64,000 nucleotides of DNA from Desulfarculaceae bacterium (lineage in GTDB: Bacteria; Desulfobacterota; Desulfarculia; Desulfarculales; Desulfarculaceae). The notes under the pieces were generated by a model that saw nothing but the letters and a program-made list of their open reading frames with translations, was not told the DNA's origin and did no database searches. Below are positions 45,613 to 54,245 of the stretch, piece by piece. How positions within the stretch are numbered: the stretch's first letter is position 1; each line of letters starts with the position of its first letter. Location: contig JAIPEN010000010.1 in NCBI GenBank assembly GCA_021737145.1, positions 62,001 through 126,000 of the forward strand, written 5' to 3'. Position numbers and translations under genes: made by a program.

Positions 45613-45774
45613 GTTTATGCCTCCGGGCCAACCCTCAACCCCACTACTAAGTGCGGTTATGGCGGCCCTGGCGCGCTCTGGCGCCTTTTATCGCCGGATC
45701 TGAGCCGCCGGAATCCCCTTGGCCCTGTTTCCTATCCATTTATTTGGCGCAGTTTGTCTGCTTGTTCTTATTAC

Positions 45775-45804
45775 TTTACAGTTTTCCCCGCACAATTATA
45801 CAAT
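45775..45804 (+). promoter_or_regulatory. promoter of the histidine kinase
   Basis: TTTACA (45775-45780), 18-bp spacer, TACAAT (45799-45804). The GTG start lies 34 bases after the -10 element, a normal distance. Confidence 0.65.
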
Positions 45805-45837
45805 CTCTGTATCCCCTTTGCCTCCCTGGAGAGCCCC

Positions 45838-48210
45838 GTGGCTAGACCCCTGGTTGACCTGAACCGGATTTTCGAGGAATTCCGGCCCATCCTGGCCCGG
45901 CGCATGCCGCCCAACCGCCAGGGCCGGGCCCTTATCGCCACGGTGGGCGGTCTGCTGGGGGCCAGCGGGGGTTCGGTCTGCGCCTGGGAGCGCGGCGGCC
46001 AGCTCACCTTGTCCGCCACCTGGGGCCTGCCGCCGGCCGGGGCCCGCCGTTTGCGCTCGCTCAGTCAATCCCCCCCGGCCTGCCCGGGCGAGCCCCTGGG
46101 CCGCATCGGCTGGGTGATCATCCCCCCCGGCGGCTCGGTGGCCGGCAGCGGCTGGCCGGTGCTGGAAAAGCTCCTGGGCGATTTGGCCATTCGCCAATAC
46201 GTGGCCCTTTGGCCTTTGGCCCGCATCTGGGGCAGCGGCATGGCCATTATGCGCTTCAAGGAAAATCCGGCCTGGGGCGCGGACTTCGGCCACTCCTGCT
46301 CCAACGCCTTGGCCGCGGCCATTGACAACGCGCTGTTGCAAAGCCAGGTCTCCCACCGCCAGGGCGACTACAGCCGCATCTTTGCCAACAGCCGGGACAT
46401 GATCTATCTCTCCACCCGGGACGGCTCCTGGGTGGACGTGAACCCGGCGGGCGTGGAGATGCTGGGCTACGACTCGGCCGAGCAGCTTCTGTCCACCCCG
46501 GACAGCGCCCAAAAAGCCTATCTCAACCCGCAAGACCGCCAGGCCTTTCAGACCGCCATCGAAAAAGACGGCTTTGTAAAGGACTACGAGGTCGCCTTCA
46601 AGAAAAAGGACGGCACGCCCATCGAGGTGGCCATCACCGCCTCGGTGCGCCGGCGCAACGGTTCGGTGGTCGGCTACGAGGGCATAATCAAGGATATCAC
46701 CGCCAGCAAGCGGGCCCAAGCCCAGGCCGAGGCCGAGCACCGGCTGGTGGCCTCCATCCTGGAGGTGATGCCCGTGGCCATCTTCGTGGTGGACCGCGAC
46801 CACGAGGTTATCCACTGGAACAAGGCCTGCGAGGAACTCACCGGCTGGAACCGGGAGGACATCCTGGGCACCGACCAGGTGTGGCGGGTGTTTTACCGGC
46901 CCAAGGGGGTTTCCCTGGCCGACGTGGTGGTGGAGGACGACCCCAAACGGCTCCAAAGCATCTATGGCAAGGAAAACCTCCGGCGCTCGCCCCTGGCCCC
47001 CGAGGCCTGGGAGGCGGAGAAGTTCTTCGAGTCCCTGGGCGGCAAGCCCCGCGAGCTGTTTTTCACCGCCGCGCCGCTGCGCGACCAGGACGGCAAGGTC
47101 ACCGGCGCGGTGGAGGCCATCCTGGACACCACCGAGATCAAGGAGCTGCAGCGCAAGCTGGCCGAGAGCGAGGCGCTTTACCGCACTTTGGTCGAGTCCA
47201 ACCGCGAGGGCATCGTGCTGCACGACTACGAGAGCTTCGTCTTCGCCAACCAGAGCTTTTTGGAGTGCTTCGGCCTGGAGCGCCTGGAGCAGGCGGGCAG
47301 CGACTTTTTGGAGTTGTTGGCCGACTCCTGCCGCCGGCAATATCTGGAATGGATGCGCTCGGTGGAGCTGGGCGACGCGGCCCAGGTCTTCGAGGGCCAG
47401 GGCATCCGCCCGGACGGCCTGTTCGACCTGGAAGTCACCGCCACCCCCTGCCCCTACCGGGGCTCCAGCGCCGTCCTGTTCACCATCCGCGACGTGACCA
47501 TGCGCAAATCCATGGAGGAGCAGCTAATCCGCTCCGAGCGCCTGGCCGCCACCGGCAAGCTGGCCTTTGACATCGCCCACGAGGTGAACAACCCCCTGGG
47601 CGGCATCCTCACCTACGCCCACCTGCTGGGCGAGGACCTGAAGGGCCAGGACGAGCTGGCCCCCACCGTGGACAAGATCATCAAGCTGACCAACCGCTGC
47701 AAGATCATCGTGCGCGGCCTGCTGGACTTCGCCCGCCAGGACACCCCGGAAAAAGAGCCCATGGACTTGAACCGGGTGCTGTTGGAGGTGCTCTCGCTCA
47801 TGGAGGGGCACATGATCCTGCGGCGGGTGGAGATAAGCCAGGACTGGCAGCACGGCCTGCCCGTGTTCTGGGGCCAGCGGGCCAAGCTGGAGCAGGTGTT
47901 TCTGAACATGCTCATCAACGCGGCCGAGGCCATGGACGGCGAGGGCAAGCTGGAGATCTCCACCGCCCACGACGAGCCTGCCCAGGAGCTGAGGGTGGTG
48001 TTCAAGGACGACGGCCCGGGCATGGACGAGGAAGTGGTTCGGCGCATCTTCGAGCCCTTTTACACCACCAAGCCCCGCGGCCGGGGCACCGGCCTGGGCC
48101 TGGCCATCAGCCACGGCATAATCCAGCAGCACGGCGGGCGGGTCAAGGTGGACACCGCGCCCGGCCAGGGCTGCACCTTCACCATTATCCTTCCCGTAAA
48201 CGAAGCCTGA
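45838..48210 (+). CDS. soluble multi-PAS histidine kinase
   Basis: 790 aa from GTG 45838; GGAGAG lies upstream. It has no membrane helix. The first 170 residues resemble a GAF-like input, three PAS segments follow (about 180-310, 315-450, 455-560), then HisKA with His581 in F-D-I-A-H-E-V-N-N-P and HATPase_c with N, D-D-G-P-G-M and G-T-G-L-G-L-A. It belongs to the NtrB-like group that often pairs with an NtrC-type regulator; none is adjacent. The gene stands between trmFO and the parS sites, a place where many genomes have parAB. Confidence 0.88.
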   Translation: MARPLVDLNRIFEEFRPILARRMPPNRQGRALIATVGGLLGASGGSVCAWERGGQLTLSATWGLPPAGARRLRSLSQSPPACPGEPLGRIGWVIIPPGGSVAGSGWPVLEKLLGDLAIRQYVALWPLARIWGSGMAIMRFKENPAWGADFGHSCSNALAAAIDNALLQSQVSHRQGDYSRIFANSRDMIYLSTRDGSWVDVNPAGVEMLGYDSAEQLLSTPDSAQKAYLNPQDRQAFQTAIEKDGFVKDYEVAFKKKDGTPIEVAITASVRRRNGSVVGYEGIIKDITASKRAQAQAEAEHRLVASILEVMPVAIFVVDRDHEVIHWNKACEELTGWNREDILGTDQVWRVFYRPKGVSLADVVVEDDPKRLQSIYGKENLRRSPLAPEAWEAEKFFESLGGKPRELFFTAAPLRDQDGKVTGAVEAILDTTEIKELQRKLAESEALYRTLVESNREGIVLHDYESFVFANQSFLECFGLERLEQAGSDFLELLADSCRRQYLEWMRSVELGDAAQVFEGQGIRPDGLFDLEVTATPCPYRGSSAVLFTIRDVTMRKSMEEQLIRSERLAATGKLAFDIAHEVNNPLGGILTYAHLLGEDLKGQDELAPTVDKIIKLTNRCKIIVRGLLDFARQDTPEKEPMDLNRVLLEVLSLMEGHMILRRVEISQDWQHGLPVFWGQRAKLEQVFLNMLINAAEAMDGEGKLEISTAHDEPAQELRVVFKDDGPGMDEEVVRRIFEPFYTTKPRGRGTGLGLAISHGIIQQHGGRVKVDTAPGQGCTFTIILPVNEA

Positions 48211-48224
48211 TCTTTCCGGCTTGG

Positions 48225-48360
48225 CCAGCCAGCGTGCCGCTGGAGCCAAAGCGGGTCGAGTACGCTGGCACCCCAACCAGCCACCGTGGCTCCCGGTGAG
48301 AACCTTTGCCGGCCCAAGCCTTGGGTCGCCTTGTCTGCCAGCGGCTGGCTGCGCCGGCGC
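48225..48360 (+). repeat. GCCTTGTCTGCC dispersed repeat, copy 3
   Basis: Diverged member, with GCCAGCCAGC at the left and GCCTTGTCTGCCAGCGGCTG at the right. It directly follows the kinase stop and precedes the parS sites. Confidence 0.65.
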
Positions 48361-48401
48361 CAGAAACACCGCCTCAAGGCCTTTCACGCGACACAGCTAT
48401 A

Positions 48402-48417
48402 AGTTTCACGTGAAACA
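48402..48417. other. parS site 1
   Basis: GTTTCACGTGAAAC (48403-48416) is a perfect 14-bp palindrome matching the ParB-binding consensus TGTTTCACGTGAAACA in 15 of 16 positions. ParB loads here to organise the origin region. Confidence 0.9.
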
Positions 48418-48457
48418 ATCCGAATGCGCACCTTTTCGATGCACCAAACCGGACCGA

Positions 48458-48473
48458 TGTTTCACGTGAAACC
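48458..48473. other. parS site 2
   Basis: GTTTCACGTGAAAC again, at 48459-48472, 56 bp from the first site. Two close parS sites in the kinase-rsmG gap fit the origin-proximal cluster typical of rsmG-mnmE-rpmH neighbourhoods. Confidence 0.9.
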
Positions 48474-48487
48474 TTGGCTAATCGCCC

Positions 48488-49081
48488 TTATTTAAAATAT
48501 ATAGCGATAATGCGGGGCTCTGATTTGTCCCCCAGAGTGTACTCAACCACCTCAAGGCCAAGTTCGCGAGCCTGGGCGGCGTCTTTTTTGCCCCTGGGCA
48601 GGAGCACCGCCCCGCCTTGGGCGAGATAGGGCCTGGCCAGATCCAGGGAGCCGGGAATGTCAGTGACCGCGCGCAGAGTGATGGTGTCGAACCGCTGGTC
48701 CAAAAGCGCCTCGCCCGCCCGGCCCTGCACCGGCCGAACCCGGCCCTCCAGACCCAGGGTGCGCACCGCGTGCTTTTGAAAGGAAATGCGCTTGGCGCGG
48801 GGCTCCAAAAGGGTCACCTGCAACTCGGGCAGGGCCAGGGCCAGCACCAGGCCCGGAAAGCCCGCGCCCGAGCCGATGTCCAGCAGGGTGCCGCCGCGCA
48901 CCTGGGGCACCAGGGCCAGGGAGTCCAGGAAAAGGTCTTCCTTGGCCGAGATGGGGTCGCTGTGTCCGGTCAGGTTGTGGGTCTGGTTCCACTTGAGCAG
49001 CAGCTCGCTGAGAGAGTCCCAGTCACACCCCAGGCGGTTGGGCAGGGCACGCCCGGCCAGGCGTTTGGCAATGTGCTCCAT
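48488..49081 (-). CDS. rsmG: RsmG, 16S rRNA m7G527 methyltransferase
   Basis: 197 aa, normal length. The SAM motif is L-L-D-I-G-S-G-A-G-F-P-G-L near residue 69, and the N-terminal W-N-x-T-x-N-L-T segment is characteristic. The ATG directly abuts the stop of mnmE, so the two are co-translated. The kinase is convergent, with parS sites between. Confidence 0.92.
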   Translation of the reverse strand: MEHIAKRLAGRALPNRLGCDWDSLSELLLKWNQTHNLTGHSDPISAKEDLFLDSLALVPQVRGGTLLDIGSGAGFPGLVLALALPELQVTLLEPRAKRISFQKHAVRTLGLEGRVRPVQGRAGEALLDQRFDTITLRAVTDIPGSLDLARPYLAQGGAVLLPRGKKDAAQARELGLEVVEYTLGDKSEPRIIAIYFK

Positions 49082-50470
49082 TTACTTCCCCACGCAAAAT
49101 TCGTCGAAAATAGCCTCTATCACCGCCTCGGGCGCGTCAATGCCGTCCACAAGGCCCAAATTGGCCAAAGCCTCGGCCAAATCCACCGAAATCAGCTCCA
49201 TGGCCGGATTTTCCGCTTCCATCCCGTTCATGGCGCGGGCCGCCGCCTGAGCGCAGGCACCCAGGGCCTCGGCCTGGCGCTGGCTGGCCACCGCCTCGCC
49301 GGGCGCGGGCTCGGCCTGCCCCTGGGTGAGGGCCGCGCCTATGGCCGCGGCCAGCTCGGCCAGCCCCGCGCCGGTCTTGGCGCTGACCCGCAAAGCCCCC
49401 TCCCCTGCCTGGTTCAGCGTCCAGGCAGGGTCCAGGTCGCTTTTGTTGGCCGCGATCACCCGGGCCACCCCGCTGGTGGCGGCCAGAACGGCCCGGTCTT
49501 CATCGCTCAGCTCGGCCCCGCCGTCCAGCACCACCAGGGCCAGATCGGCCGAGCCCAGGCGCTCGCGGGCCGCGGCGCGCCCCAGCTCCTCCAACTCGCC
49601 CGGCTCCAGGCCCAGGCCGGCGGTGTCGGTGAGTCGGCATACCACCCCTCCCAACAGGGCCGCTTCCTCGATGGCGTCGCGGGTGGTGCCCGCGATGCTG
49701 GTCACGATGGCCCGCTCCTGGCCCAGCAGGGCGTTGAACAGGGAGCTTTTGCCCACATTGGGCCGTCCGCAGAGCACCACCAGGGCGCCCTCGCGCCACA
49801 CCCGCCGGGCGGCCCGCTCAGCCACCAGCTTCTCCAGAGGGCCGATAACCACTGAGCGCAACGAATCGGCCACCGGAGGCCCGGCGATCTCCCCGGCCTC
49901 CTCGGGGAAGTCGATGGCCGCCTCCACCGCCGCGGCCGCCTTGGTAAGGGCGTCGCGCACCGGGGCCAGGCGCTGGGCCAGCCCACCGGCCAGCCCGGCC
50001 AGGGCCAAACGGGCCTCGGCCCCGGAGTTGGCGTTGATCAGCTGGGCCACGGCCTCGGCCTGGCTTAGTTCCAGGCGTCCGCCCAGATAGGCCCGCAAGG
50101 TGAACTCGCCCGGTCCGGCCAGGCGGCAGCCCGCGCCCAGGGCCGCCTGGAGCAGCTCCTTGAGCACGGCAGGCCCGCCGTGGCTCTGAATCTCTACGAC
50201 GTCCTCGGTGGTGTAGGAATGGGGAGCCGCGAAAAACACGGCCAACACCTGGTCCAGCTCGCGGCCGGCCGCGTCCAAGGCCCGGCCCAGCACCAGGCGG
50301 CGGGGCGGCAGATCGCCGGGCGACACGCCGCCATCGAGCGGCCGGAACAAGCGCGCCGCCGCCGCGCGGGCCCCGGGACCGGACACCCGCAATATGCCGA
50401 TGCCGCCTGGCCCGGAGGCCGTGGCAATGGCCGCGATGGTGTCGCCCTGAATGTAGCCGTCTGAATGCAT
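49082..50470 (-). CDS. mnmE: MnmE (TrmE) tRNA-modification GTPase
   Basis: 462 aa. An N-terminal folate-binding domain starts I-A-A-I-A-T-A-x-G-P-G-G-I-G; the G-domain has P-loop G235-R-P-N-V-G-K-S242; the C-terminus ends F-C-V-G-K, the family's C-[IV]-G-K motif. With MnmG it makes cmnm5U at the wobble position. It is upstream of rsmG. The start ATG is 534 bases from the LuxR-type gene end; the repeat element occupies that gap. Confidence 0.93.
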   Translation of the reverse strand: MHSDGYIQGDTIAAIATASGPGGIGILRVSGPGARAAAARLFRPLDGGVSPGDLPPRRLVLGRALDAAGRELDQVLAVFFAAPHSYTTEDVVEIQSHGGPAVLKELLQAALGAGCRLAGPGEFTLRAYLGGRLELSQAEAVAQLINANSGAEARLALAGLAGGLAQRLAPVRDALTKAAAAVEAAIDFPEEAGEIAGPPVADSLRSVVIGPLEKLVAERAARRVWREGALVVLCGRPNVGKSSLFNALLGQERAIVTSIAGTTRDAIEEAALLGGVVCRLTDTAGLGLEPGELEELGRAAARERLGSADLALVVLDGGAELSDEDRAVLAATSGVARVIAANKSDLDPAWTLNQAGEGALRVSAKTGAGLAELAAAIGAALTQGQAEPAPGEAVASQRQAEALGACAQAAARAMNGMEAENPAMELISVDLAEALANLGLVDGIDAPEAVIEAIFDEFCVGK

Positions 50471-50670
50471 GTCTCGCCCCGTGATGATTAGGGCAAGTCT
50501 ATAGCCCCTCCCCGCGCCCTGTCCACTTGGTTGGCCGGCATAATACCCCCGCGTTGGCCTTGTTTTAAGGGGCCTTGCCGGGGGTGGCGCTGCTTTCTGC
50601 CCCTTTGCTGGCCGGCATTTGCCTCCCCCTCTTCCTTATTCTCTTTATCTTCTCCCCCAACCGCACCCCG

Positions 50671-50839
50671 CCGGGGTCGCCACCGCGCCGGCATTCCCAC
50701 GCCCTACCCCAGCCTGCCTCTGGCGAGCCTGCCAAAAATTAAGCGTACCCCCCTCCGCGTGCCCAGGTCCGCGACCACGCCCCGCCAACGAGCCCTTCAA
50801 TTTCCCCCAGCCCATATGCCGGCCCCGAGCGGCCTCGGC
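50671..50839 (-). mobile_element. about 170-bp inverted-repeat element, copy 4
   Basis: The most diverged copy: left CCGGGGTCGCCACC and GCGCCGGCAT; right ATGCCGGCCCC and GCGGCCTCGGC. Same 169-bp span and the same pyrimidine flanks on this strand (50625-50668 and 50840-50930). No other gene in 50471-51003. Confidence 0.7.
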
Positions 50840-51003
50840 AAAAAAACGCTTTTCTTCTCCTTTTCCCCTTCTTCTCTTCCTCTTTCTCCGTATTTTTCTT
50901 TTCTCTTTCTCCCAATTCCTCCCCCACCCCCCAACAAAAAAGGCCCCCTCCCGGGAGCCCCTCCACGCCACGCCTCAATTCTCACCCCCCCGGCCGCGCC
51001 CCC

Positions 51004-51966
51004 TTAGCCCGGGTTAAGCGCCTGATACAACTCGATTTTATTGGAAACTCCCAATTTTTTATAAATGGCTTCCAAGTGGCGGCGAACCGTGGAGGGCGAC
51101 AGGTTGAACTCCCGGGATATGTCCTTGTAGGTAAGGCCGGCGGCAAAGGACTCGGCGATTTCCTCCTCCCGGGGGGAGAGCATGGCCGCCGCCTGGCGGG
51201 GGTGGGCCGCCAAGAGGAATAGGTCGTCCATGGGGTCGGCCTTCATGCCCACGCCCTTGCCCCGAAAGGGCTTGGCCCACTCGCTCTTGAGCCAGCGGCG
51301 CGGGGGATCGGGCAGGGCCGGACCGCTCCACTCGGGCCATTCGGCCTGCACCAGCTCCAAAAACTGGTCGCTGGCCTGGCGCAGCCAGCCCTCCCGGTCG
51401 CAGACCGCGGCGGGGCCGCCGGTCTGGCTCTTGGAGCGGCTGCGCACGTACTCGATCTGGTTGTGCTGCCAGGCCTGGGTGAGCAGGGGAAAGACGAATT
51501 GCTTGGCAGCGCGCTCCTCGGGGGTGAAGGCGGGACGGGAGCCGTTGCGGTACAGGCTCATCACGTCCAGCAGGCCGCTGCGGGGCACGGCCAGGGCGGT
51601 GGAGATGGCCGACTCGATGCCGTAGACGTGGGAGTGCTGGCGGTATATCTCCAGGGCCTGGCGCTCCTGCCGGGCGTAGAACTCGTACACATCGAAGGTG
51701 ACGCCCGGCGTGGCGATGATGTTGGCCAAAAGCCGGTCCTGGTGCTTGAAGCGCTCCCAGTTCTCCATCATCTCTTCGGGCAAGCCGCGTAGATACACGT
51801 TGTGCACCCGCAGGCCCTGGGTGTAGCCGCTGGCCCACAGGGCCATGTCAAAGGGAATCAGCTCGGCCAACAGCTCCATGGCCGCGTCCTTGAAATCCCC
51901 CACCGGGGCCCGGTGGCCCAACTCGATGAGCTGGCCGACGAAGCGGCCCATATCCTTATCCAGCAC
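51004..51966 (-). CDS. LuxR-type transcriptional regulator
   Basis: 320 aa from GTG 51966. The C-terminus is a LuxR/FixJ HTH: L-S-P-R-E-E-E-I-A-E-S-F, then T-Y-K-D-I-S-R-E-F-N-L-S-P-S-T-V-R-R-H-L. The N-terminal 240 residues do not match a receiver domain; they could be an autoinducer-like or GAF-like sensor. An alternative start is ATT 51972 or ATG 51951; GGAGGGG upstream suits either ATT or GTG. Target genes are unknown; the divergent neighbour is a lipoprotein. Confidence 0.75.
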   Translation of the reverse strand: MLDKDMGRFVGQLIELGHRAPVGDFKDAAMELLAELIPFDMALWASGYTQGLRVHNVYLRGLPEEMMENWERFKHQDRLLANIIATPGVTFDVYEFYARQERQALEIYRQHSHVYGIESAISTALAVPRSGLLDVMSLYRNGSRPAFTPEERAAKQFVFPLLTQAWQHNQIEYVRSRSKSQTGGPAAVCDREGWLRQASDQFLELVQAEWPEWSGPALPDPPRRWLKSEWAKPFRGKGVGMKADPMDDLFLLAAHPRQAAAMLSPREEEIAESFAAGLTYKDISREFNLSPSTVRRHLEAIYKKLGVSNKIELYQALNPG

Positions 51967-52137
51967 CGTAATGGATTCCCCTCCTCGCGGCGGCTTGCCG
52001 CCCCATGGGGCGTTTGCCCTATGGTTGGCCTGCCGGGAATGTGTTGTACTGGCAGCCGTCAACCTTGGTCACGCGCCTTATCCAACGCGGCGAGGCTCGG
52101 GCTACTTGAAAAGCAGTTCATCATTTTAGGAGTAACC

Positions 52138-52572
52138 ATGAGCAAGCTCAAGATAGTTTTGGCGCTGACCACGGTGGTGGCCCTGATGTGGCTTACCTCG
52201 GGCGCCGGATGCAGCTCCGGCAGCGGCGGGGGCAGCGACTACACGGTTCCCTGCGCCAAAGATGTGGTCGGCGCCTGGAAATTCGCGGGGAGCACCTCGA
52301 ACGGAACCCTGACCTTCAACCGGCAGGGCGAGGTGTCCGGGATCACCCAAAGCGGCGCCTGCCCCGGCTTCGCTCTGGTGCCGGGCGTGAGCAGCAGCAA
52401 CTTCAGTGACTATCCCATCAAGGTCAACTACACCGTCAAATGCAACAACGGTAAGACCTACCTGTACACCCTGTCGCTCACCCCGGTGGACGGCAATTGC
52501 ACCACCCTCAGCGGCACCAAGAAGGGCAACTACTCCGGGGGCATCACAGAGAACATCGCCCTGACCAAATGA
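52138..52572 (+). CDS. lipoprotein of unknown function
   Basis: 144 aa. TTAGGAG precedes ATG at 6 bases. A lipobox ends at the G-C of S-G-A-G-C; a Ser/Gly stretch follows. The remaining domain is beta-rich (W-K-F-A-G-S-T, Y-T-V-K-C-N-N-G-K) with several Cys, reminiscent of small immunoglobulin-like or lipocalin-like lipoproteins. It is divergent from the LuxR regulator and followed by another secreted gene 62 bases away. Confidence 0.65.
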   Translation: MSKLKIVLALTTVVALMWLTSGAGCSSGSGGGSDYTVPCAKDVVGAWKFAGSTSNGTLTFNRQGEVSGITQSGACPGFALVPGVSSSNFSDYPIKVNYTVKCNNGKTYLYTLSLTPVDGNCTTLSGTKKGNYSGGITENIALTK

Positions 52573-52633
52573 TAGCGAACCCGGCGACCCGCCCCGCGCC
52601 CGGCGGAGCGGGCCGCTCCCGGAGGTCGTCTCC

Positions 52634-53188
52634 ATGCGTGTTTTCACCCTGGTGCTTCTGCTGAGCCTGTTCTTGGCGGGCCCGGCCCCGGCCGCGCCCC
52701 CCGGCGGGGTGGAGTTGCGGGTGGTGGCCTTGAATGCCGCCCAACAGGAACGGGTGGCCGGGGAAAACGGGGTGTGGTCGCCTCCCTTGTCGCTCAAGCT
52801 CCCGGACGTGGGCCAAGGGGTGGAGATAGACCGGCGCACCGAATTCCATGCGGTGCTCATCGACCGCTCGGGAACCTACGAAGGGCGCGAGGTGGTTTTC
52901 GAGTGGCTCCACGGCAGCCCTTGGCGGGCCTTTGCCAAACCCGTGACCCGCACGGTGCGCAGGTTCGCGGGCCAGCCCCATCCCATGGCGGAATACAGCT
53001 GCTGGTCCTCCCCCGCCAAAATGGGCAAGTTCTGGTCGGCCCTGTTCCCCAGCTCGGTGATGAAGCGCTCCCAGTGGAACGCCTCCCGCTGCTACGGCCC
53101 CCGCCTGGTGCGGGTGCGGGGGAAGGACGGCGAGATCATCGCCGAGCGCGCCTTCGAAATCCACAAAACCGGCGTGCGGCTGTACTGA
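52634..53188 (+). CDS. secreted protein of unknown function
   Basis: 184 aa. GGAGGTCG lies about 8 bases before ATG. The signal peptide ends A-P-A-A near residue 21. The mature part has Trp-rich segments (F-E-W-L-H-G-S-P-W-R-A-F, then K-F-W-S-A-L-F-P-S-S), suggesting a binding domain, and two Cys. It follows the lipoprotein gene and probably shares its transcript. Confidence 0.6.
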   Translation: MRVFTLVLLLSLFLAGPAPAAPPGGVELRVVALNAAQQERVAGENGVWSPPLSLKLPDVGQGVEIDRRTEFHAVLIDRSGTYEGREVVFEWLHGSPWRAFAKPVTRTVRRFAGQPHPMAEYSCWSSPAKMGKFWSALFPSSVMKRSQWNASRCYGPRLVRVRGKDGEIIAERAFEIHKTGVRLY

Positions 53189-53215
53189 GCCGCGCCGCCT
53201 CCCTCGGCCACGAAA

Positions 53216-53242
53216 AAGGGCCTCCCCACTCGGGAGGCCCTT
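53216..53242. terminator. bidirectional terminator
   Basis: AAGGGCCTCCC (53216-53226) and GGGAGGCCCTT (53232-53242) make a perfect 11-bp stem with a CACTC loop. It ends both the secreted-protein gene and the convergent jag gene. Confidence 0.85.
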
Positions 53243-53267
53243 GCTGCCTAGCTATTTCGCTTCACAC

Positions 53268-54239
53268 CTAGCGCGGGGTGATGACCACCTTCTTCATCTC
53301 GCCCTTGCCCCGGCTCATGGTGCTGATGGCCTTATGGCTCCTGAGCACCAAATGCACCACCCGGCGCTCCTGGGCGCTGAGCGGGCCCAGGCTCTGGGCC
53401 TTGCGGGTGGTCTTGGCCCGGTCGGCCGCCTTGCGGGCCGAATCTTCCAGAGCCGCGCGCCGCCTGACCCGGTAGCCGCCGGCGTCCACGCTCAGATGCA
53501 CCGCCCGGCCGTACTTGTGGCTGACGATGCGGGTGGTCAGGTATTGCAGGGCGTCCAGGGTCTGGCCGCGCCGGCCGATGAGCACCCCGGGCTCGCCGCC
53601 CACGATGTTCAGCTCGATGCCCTGCTCGCCTCGGGCGCTCTCCACCGCGGCCTTGGAATCCAGGGAGGTGGCCAGGCGGGTGAGCACCTCGCCGGCATAG
53701 GACACCACCTCGGGGCCTTCATCCTCGCGCTCGGGGCGCGGCTCGCGGCGGGGAGGCGGGGCCGGGGCCGCCTCGGGAGGCTTGGCCTCCACGGGCTTGG
53801 TCTCGGCCGGGGCTTGCGGTTGGGGCGGTTGGGGCTCGCTTCGCGGCGGGGCCGGAGGCTTGGGCTCGGGTCTGGGCTCCGGCTTGGGCCGGGGCTTGGC
53901 CTCTTGCTTGACAGGCGCGGGCGGCTTGGGCGGGGCCTTGACCGGAGGCGCGGGCTTGGCCTTCACCTCTGGCTTGGGCTCGGGCTTCTTCTTGCCCAGG
54001 CCCAGGGAGCCGCCGCTGTTGTCGGTCATCGCGGCCACCAGCTCGGCCACCTCGTCGGCCTGGCTCTTGCCCCGGGGCTTGGCCTTGATCACCGCCTTTT
54101 TTGAGCCGATGCCCAAAAATCCGCCGCCCCCGGCGCTGATCACCTCCACCTCGAGCTCGTCCAGGCTCAGCCCGAAGTGCCCCTGCGCGGCCAGCATGGC
54201 CTCTTCGGTTGTTTTAGCAGTAAACTCAACCGCTTCCAT
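53268..54239 (-). CDS. jag: Jag/KhpB RNA-binding protein
   Basis: 323 aa. The Jag N-domain is at 1-55 (F-L-G-I-G-S-K-K-A), a long Pro/Ala/Lys linker at about 70-180, then the KH-II domain (G-R-R-G-Q-T-L-D-A-L-Q-Y-L) and the R3H domain at the end (R-R-V-V-H-L-V-L-R-S-H). In other bacteria it binds RNA with KhpA and affects cell elongation. It sits between yidC and the terminator, as in many genomes. Confidence 0.9.
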   Translation of the reverse strand: MEAVEFTAKTTEEAMLAAQGHFGLSLDELEVEVISAGGGGFLGIGSKKAVIKAKPRGKSQADEVAELVAAMTDNSGGSLGLGKKKPEPKPEVKAKPAPPVKAPPKPPAPVKQEAKPRPKPEPRPEPKPPAPPRSEPQPPQPQAPAETKPVEAKPPEAAPAPPPRREPRPEREDEGPEVVSYAGEVLTRLATSLDSKAAVESARGEQGIELNIVGGEPGVLIGRRGQTLDALQYLTTRIVSHKYGRAVHLSVDAGGYRVRRRAALEDSARKAADRAKTTRKAQSLGPLSAQERRVVHLVLRSHKAISTMSRGKGEMKKVVITPR

Positions 54240-54245
54240 GCTATA

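Noticed and set aside
44923..45837. An upstream extension of the histidine-kinase frame to 1095 codons
   Set aside because: The added part overlaps trmFO on the other strand and reads as a shadow; the kinase promoter and GTG 45838 with its Shine-Dalgarno sequence fit better.
50531..51017. Pyrimidine-strand open frames in the homopurine repeat blocks
   Set aside because: Lys/Ser/Phe-rich translations follow the low-complexity DNA; no start context, and homologous copies keep the DNA better than the protein.
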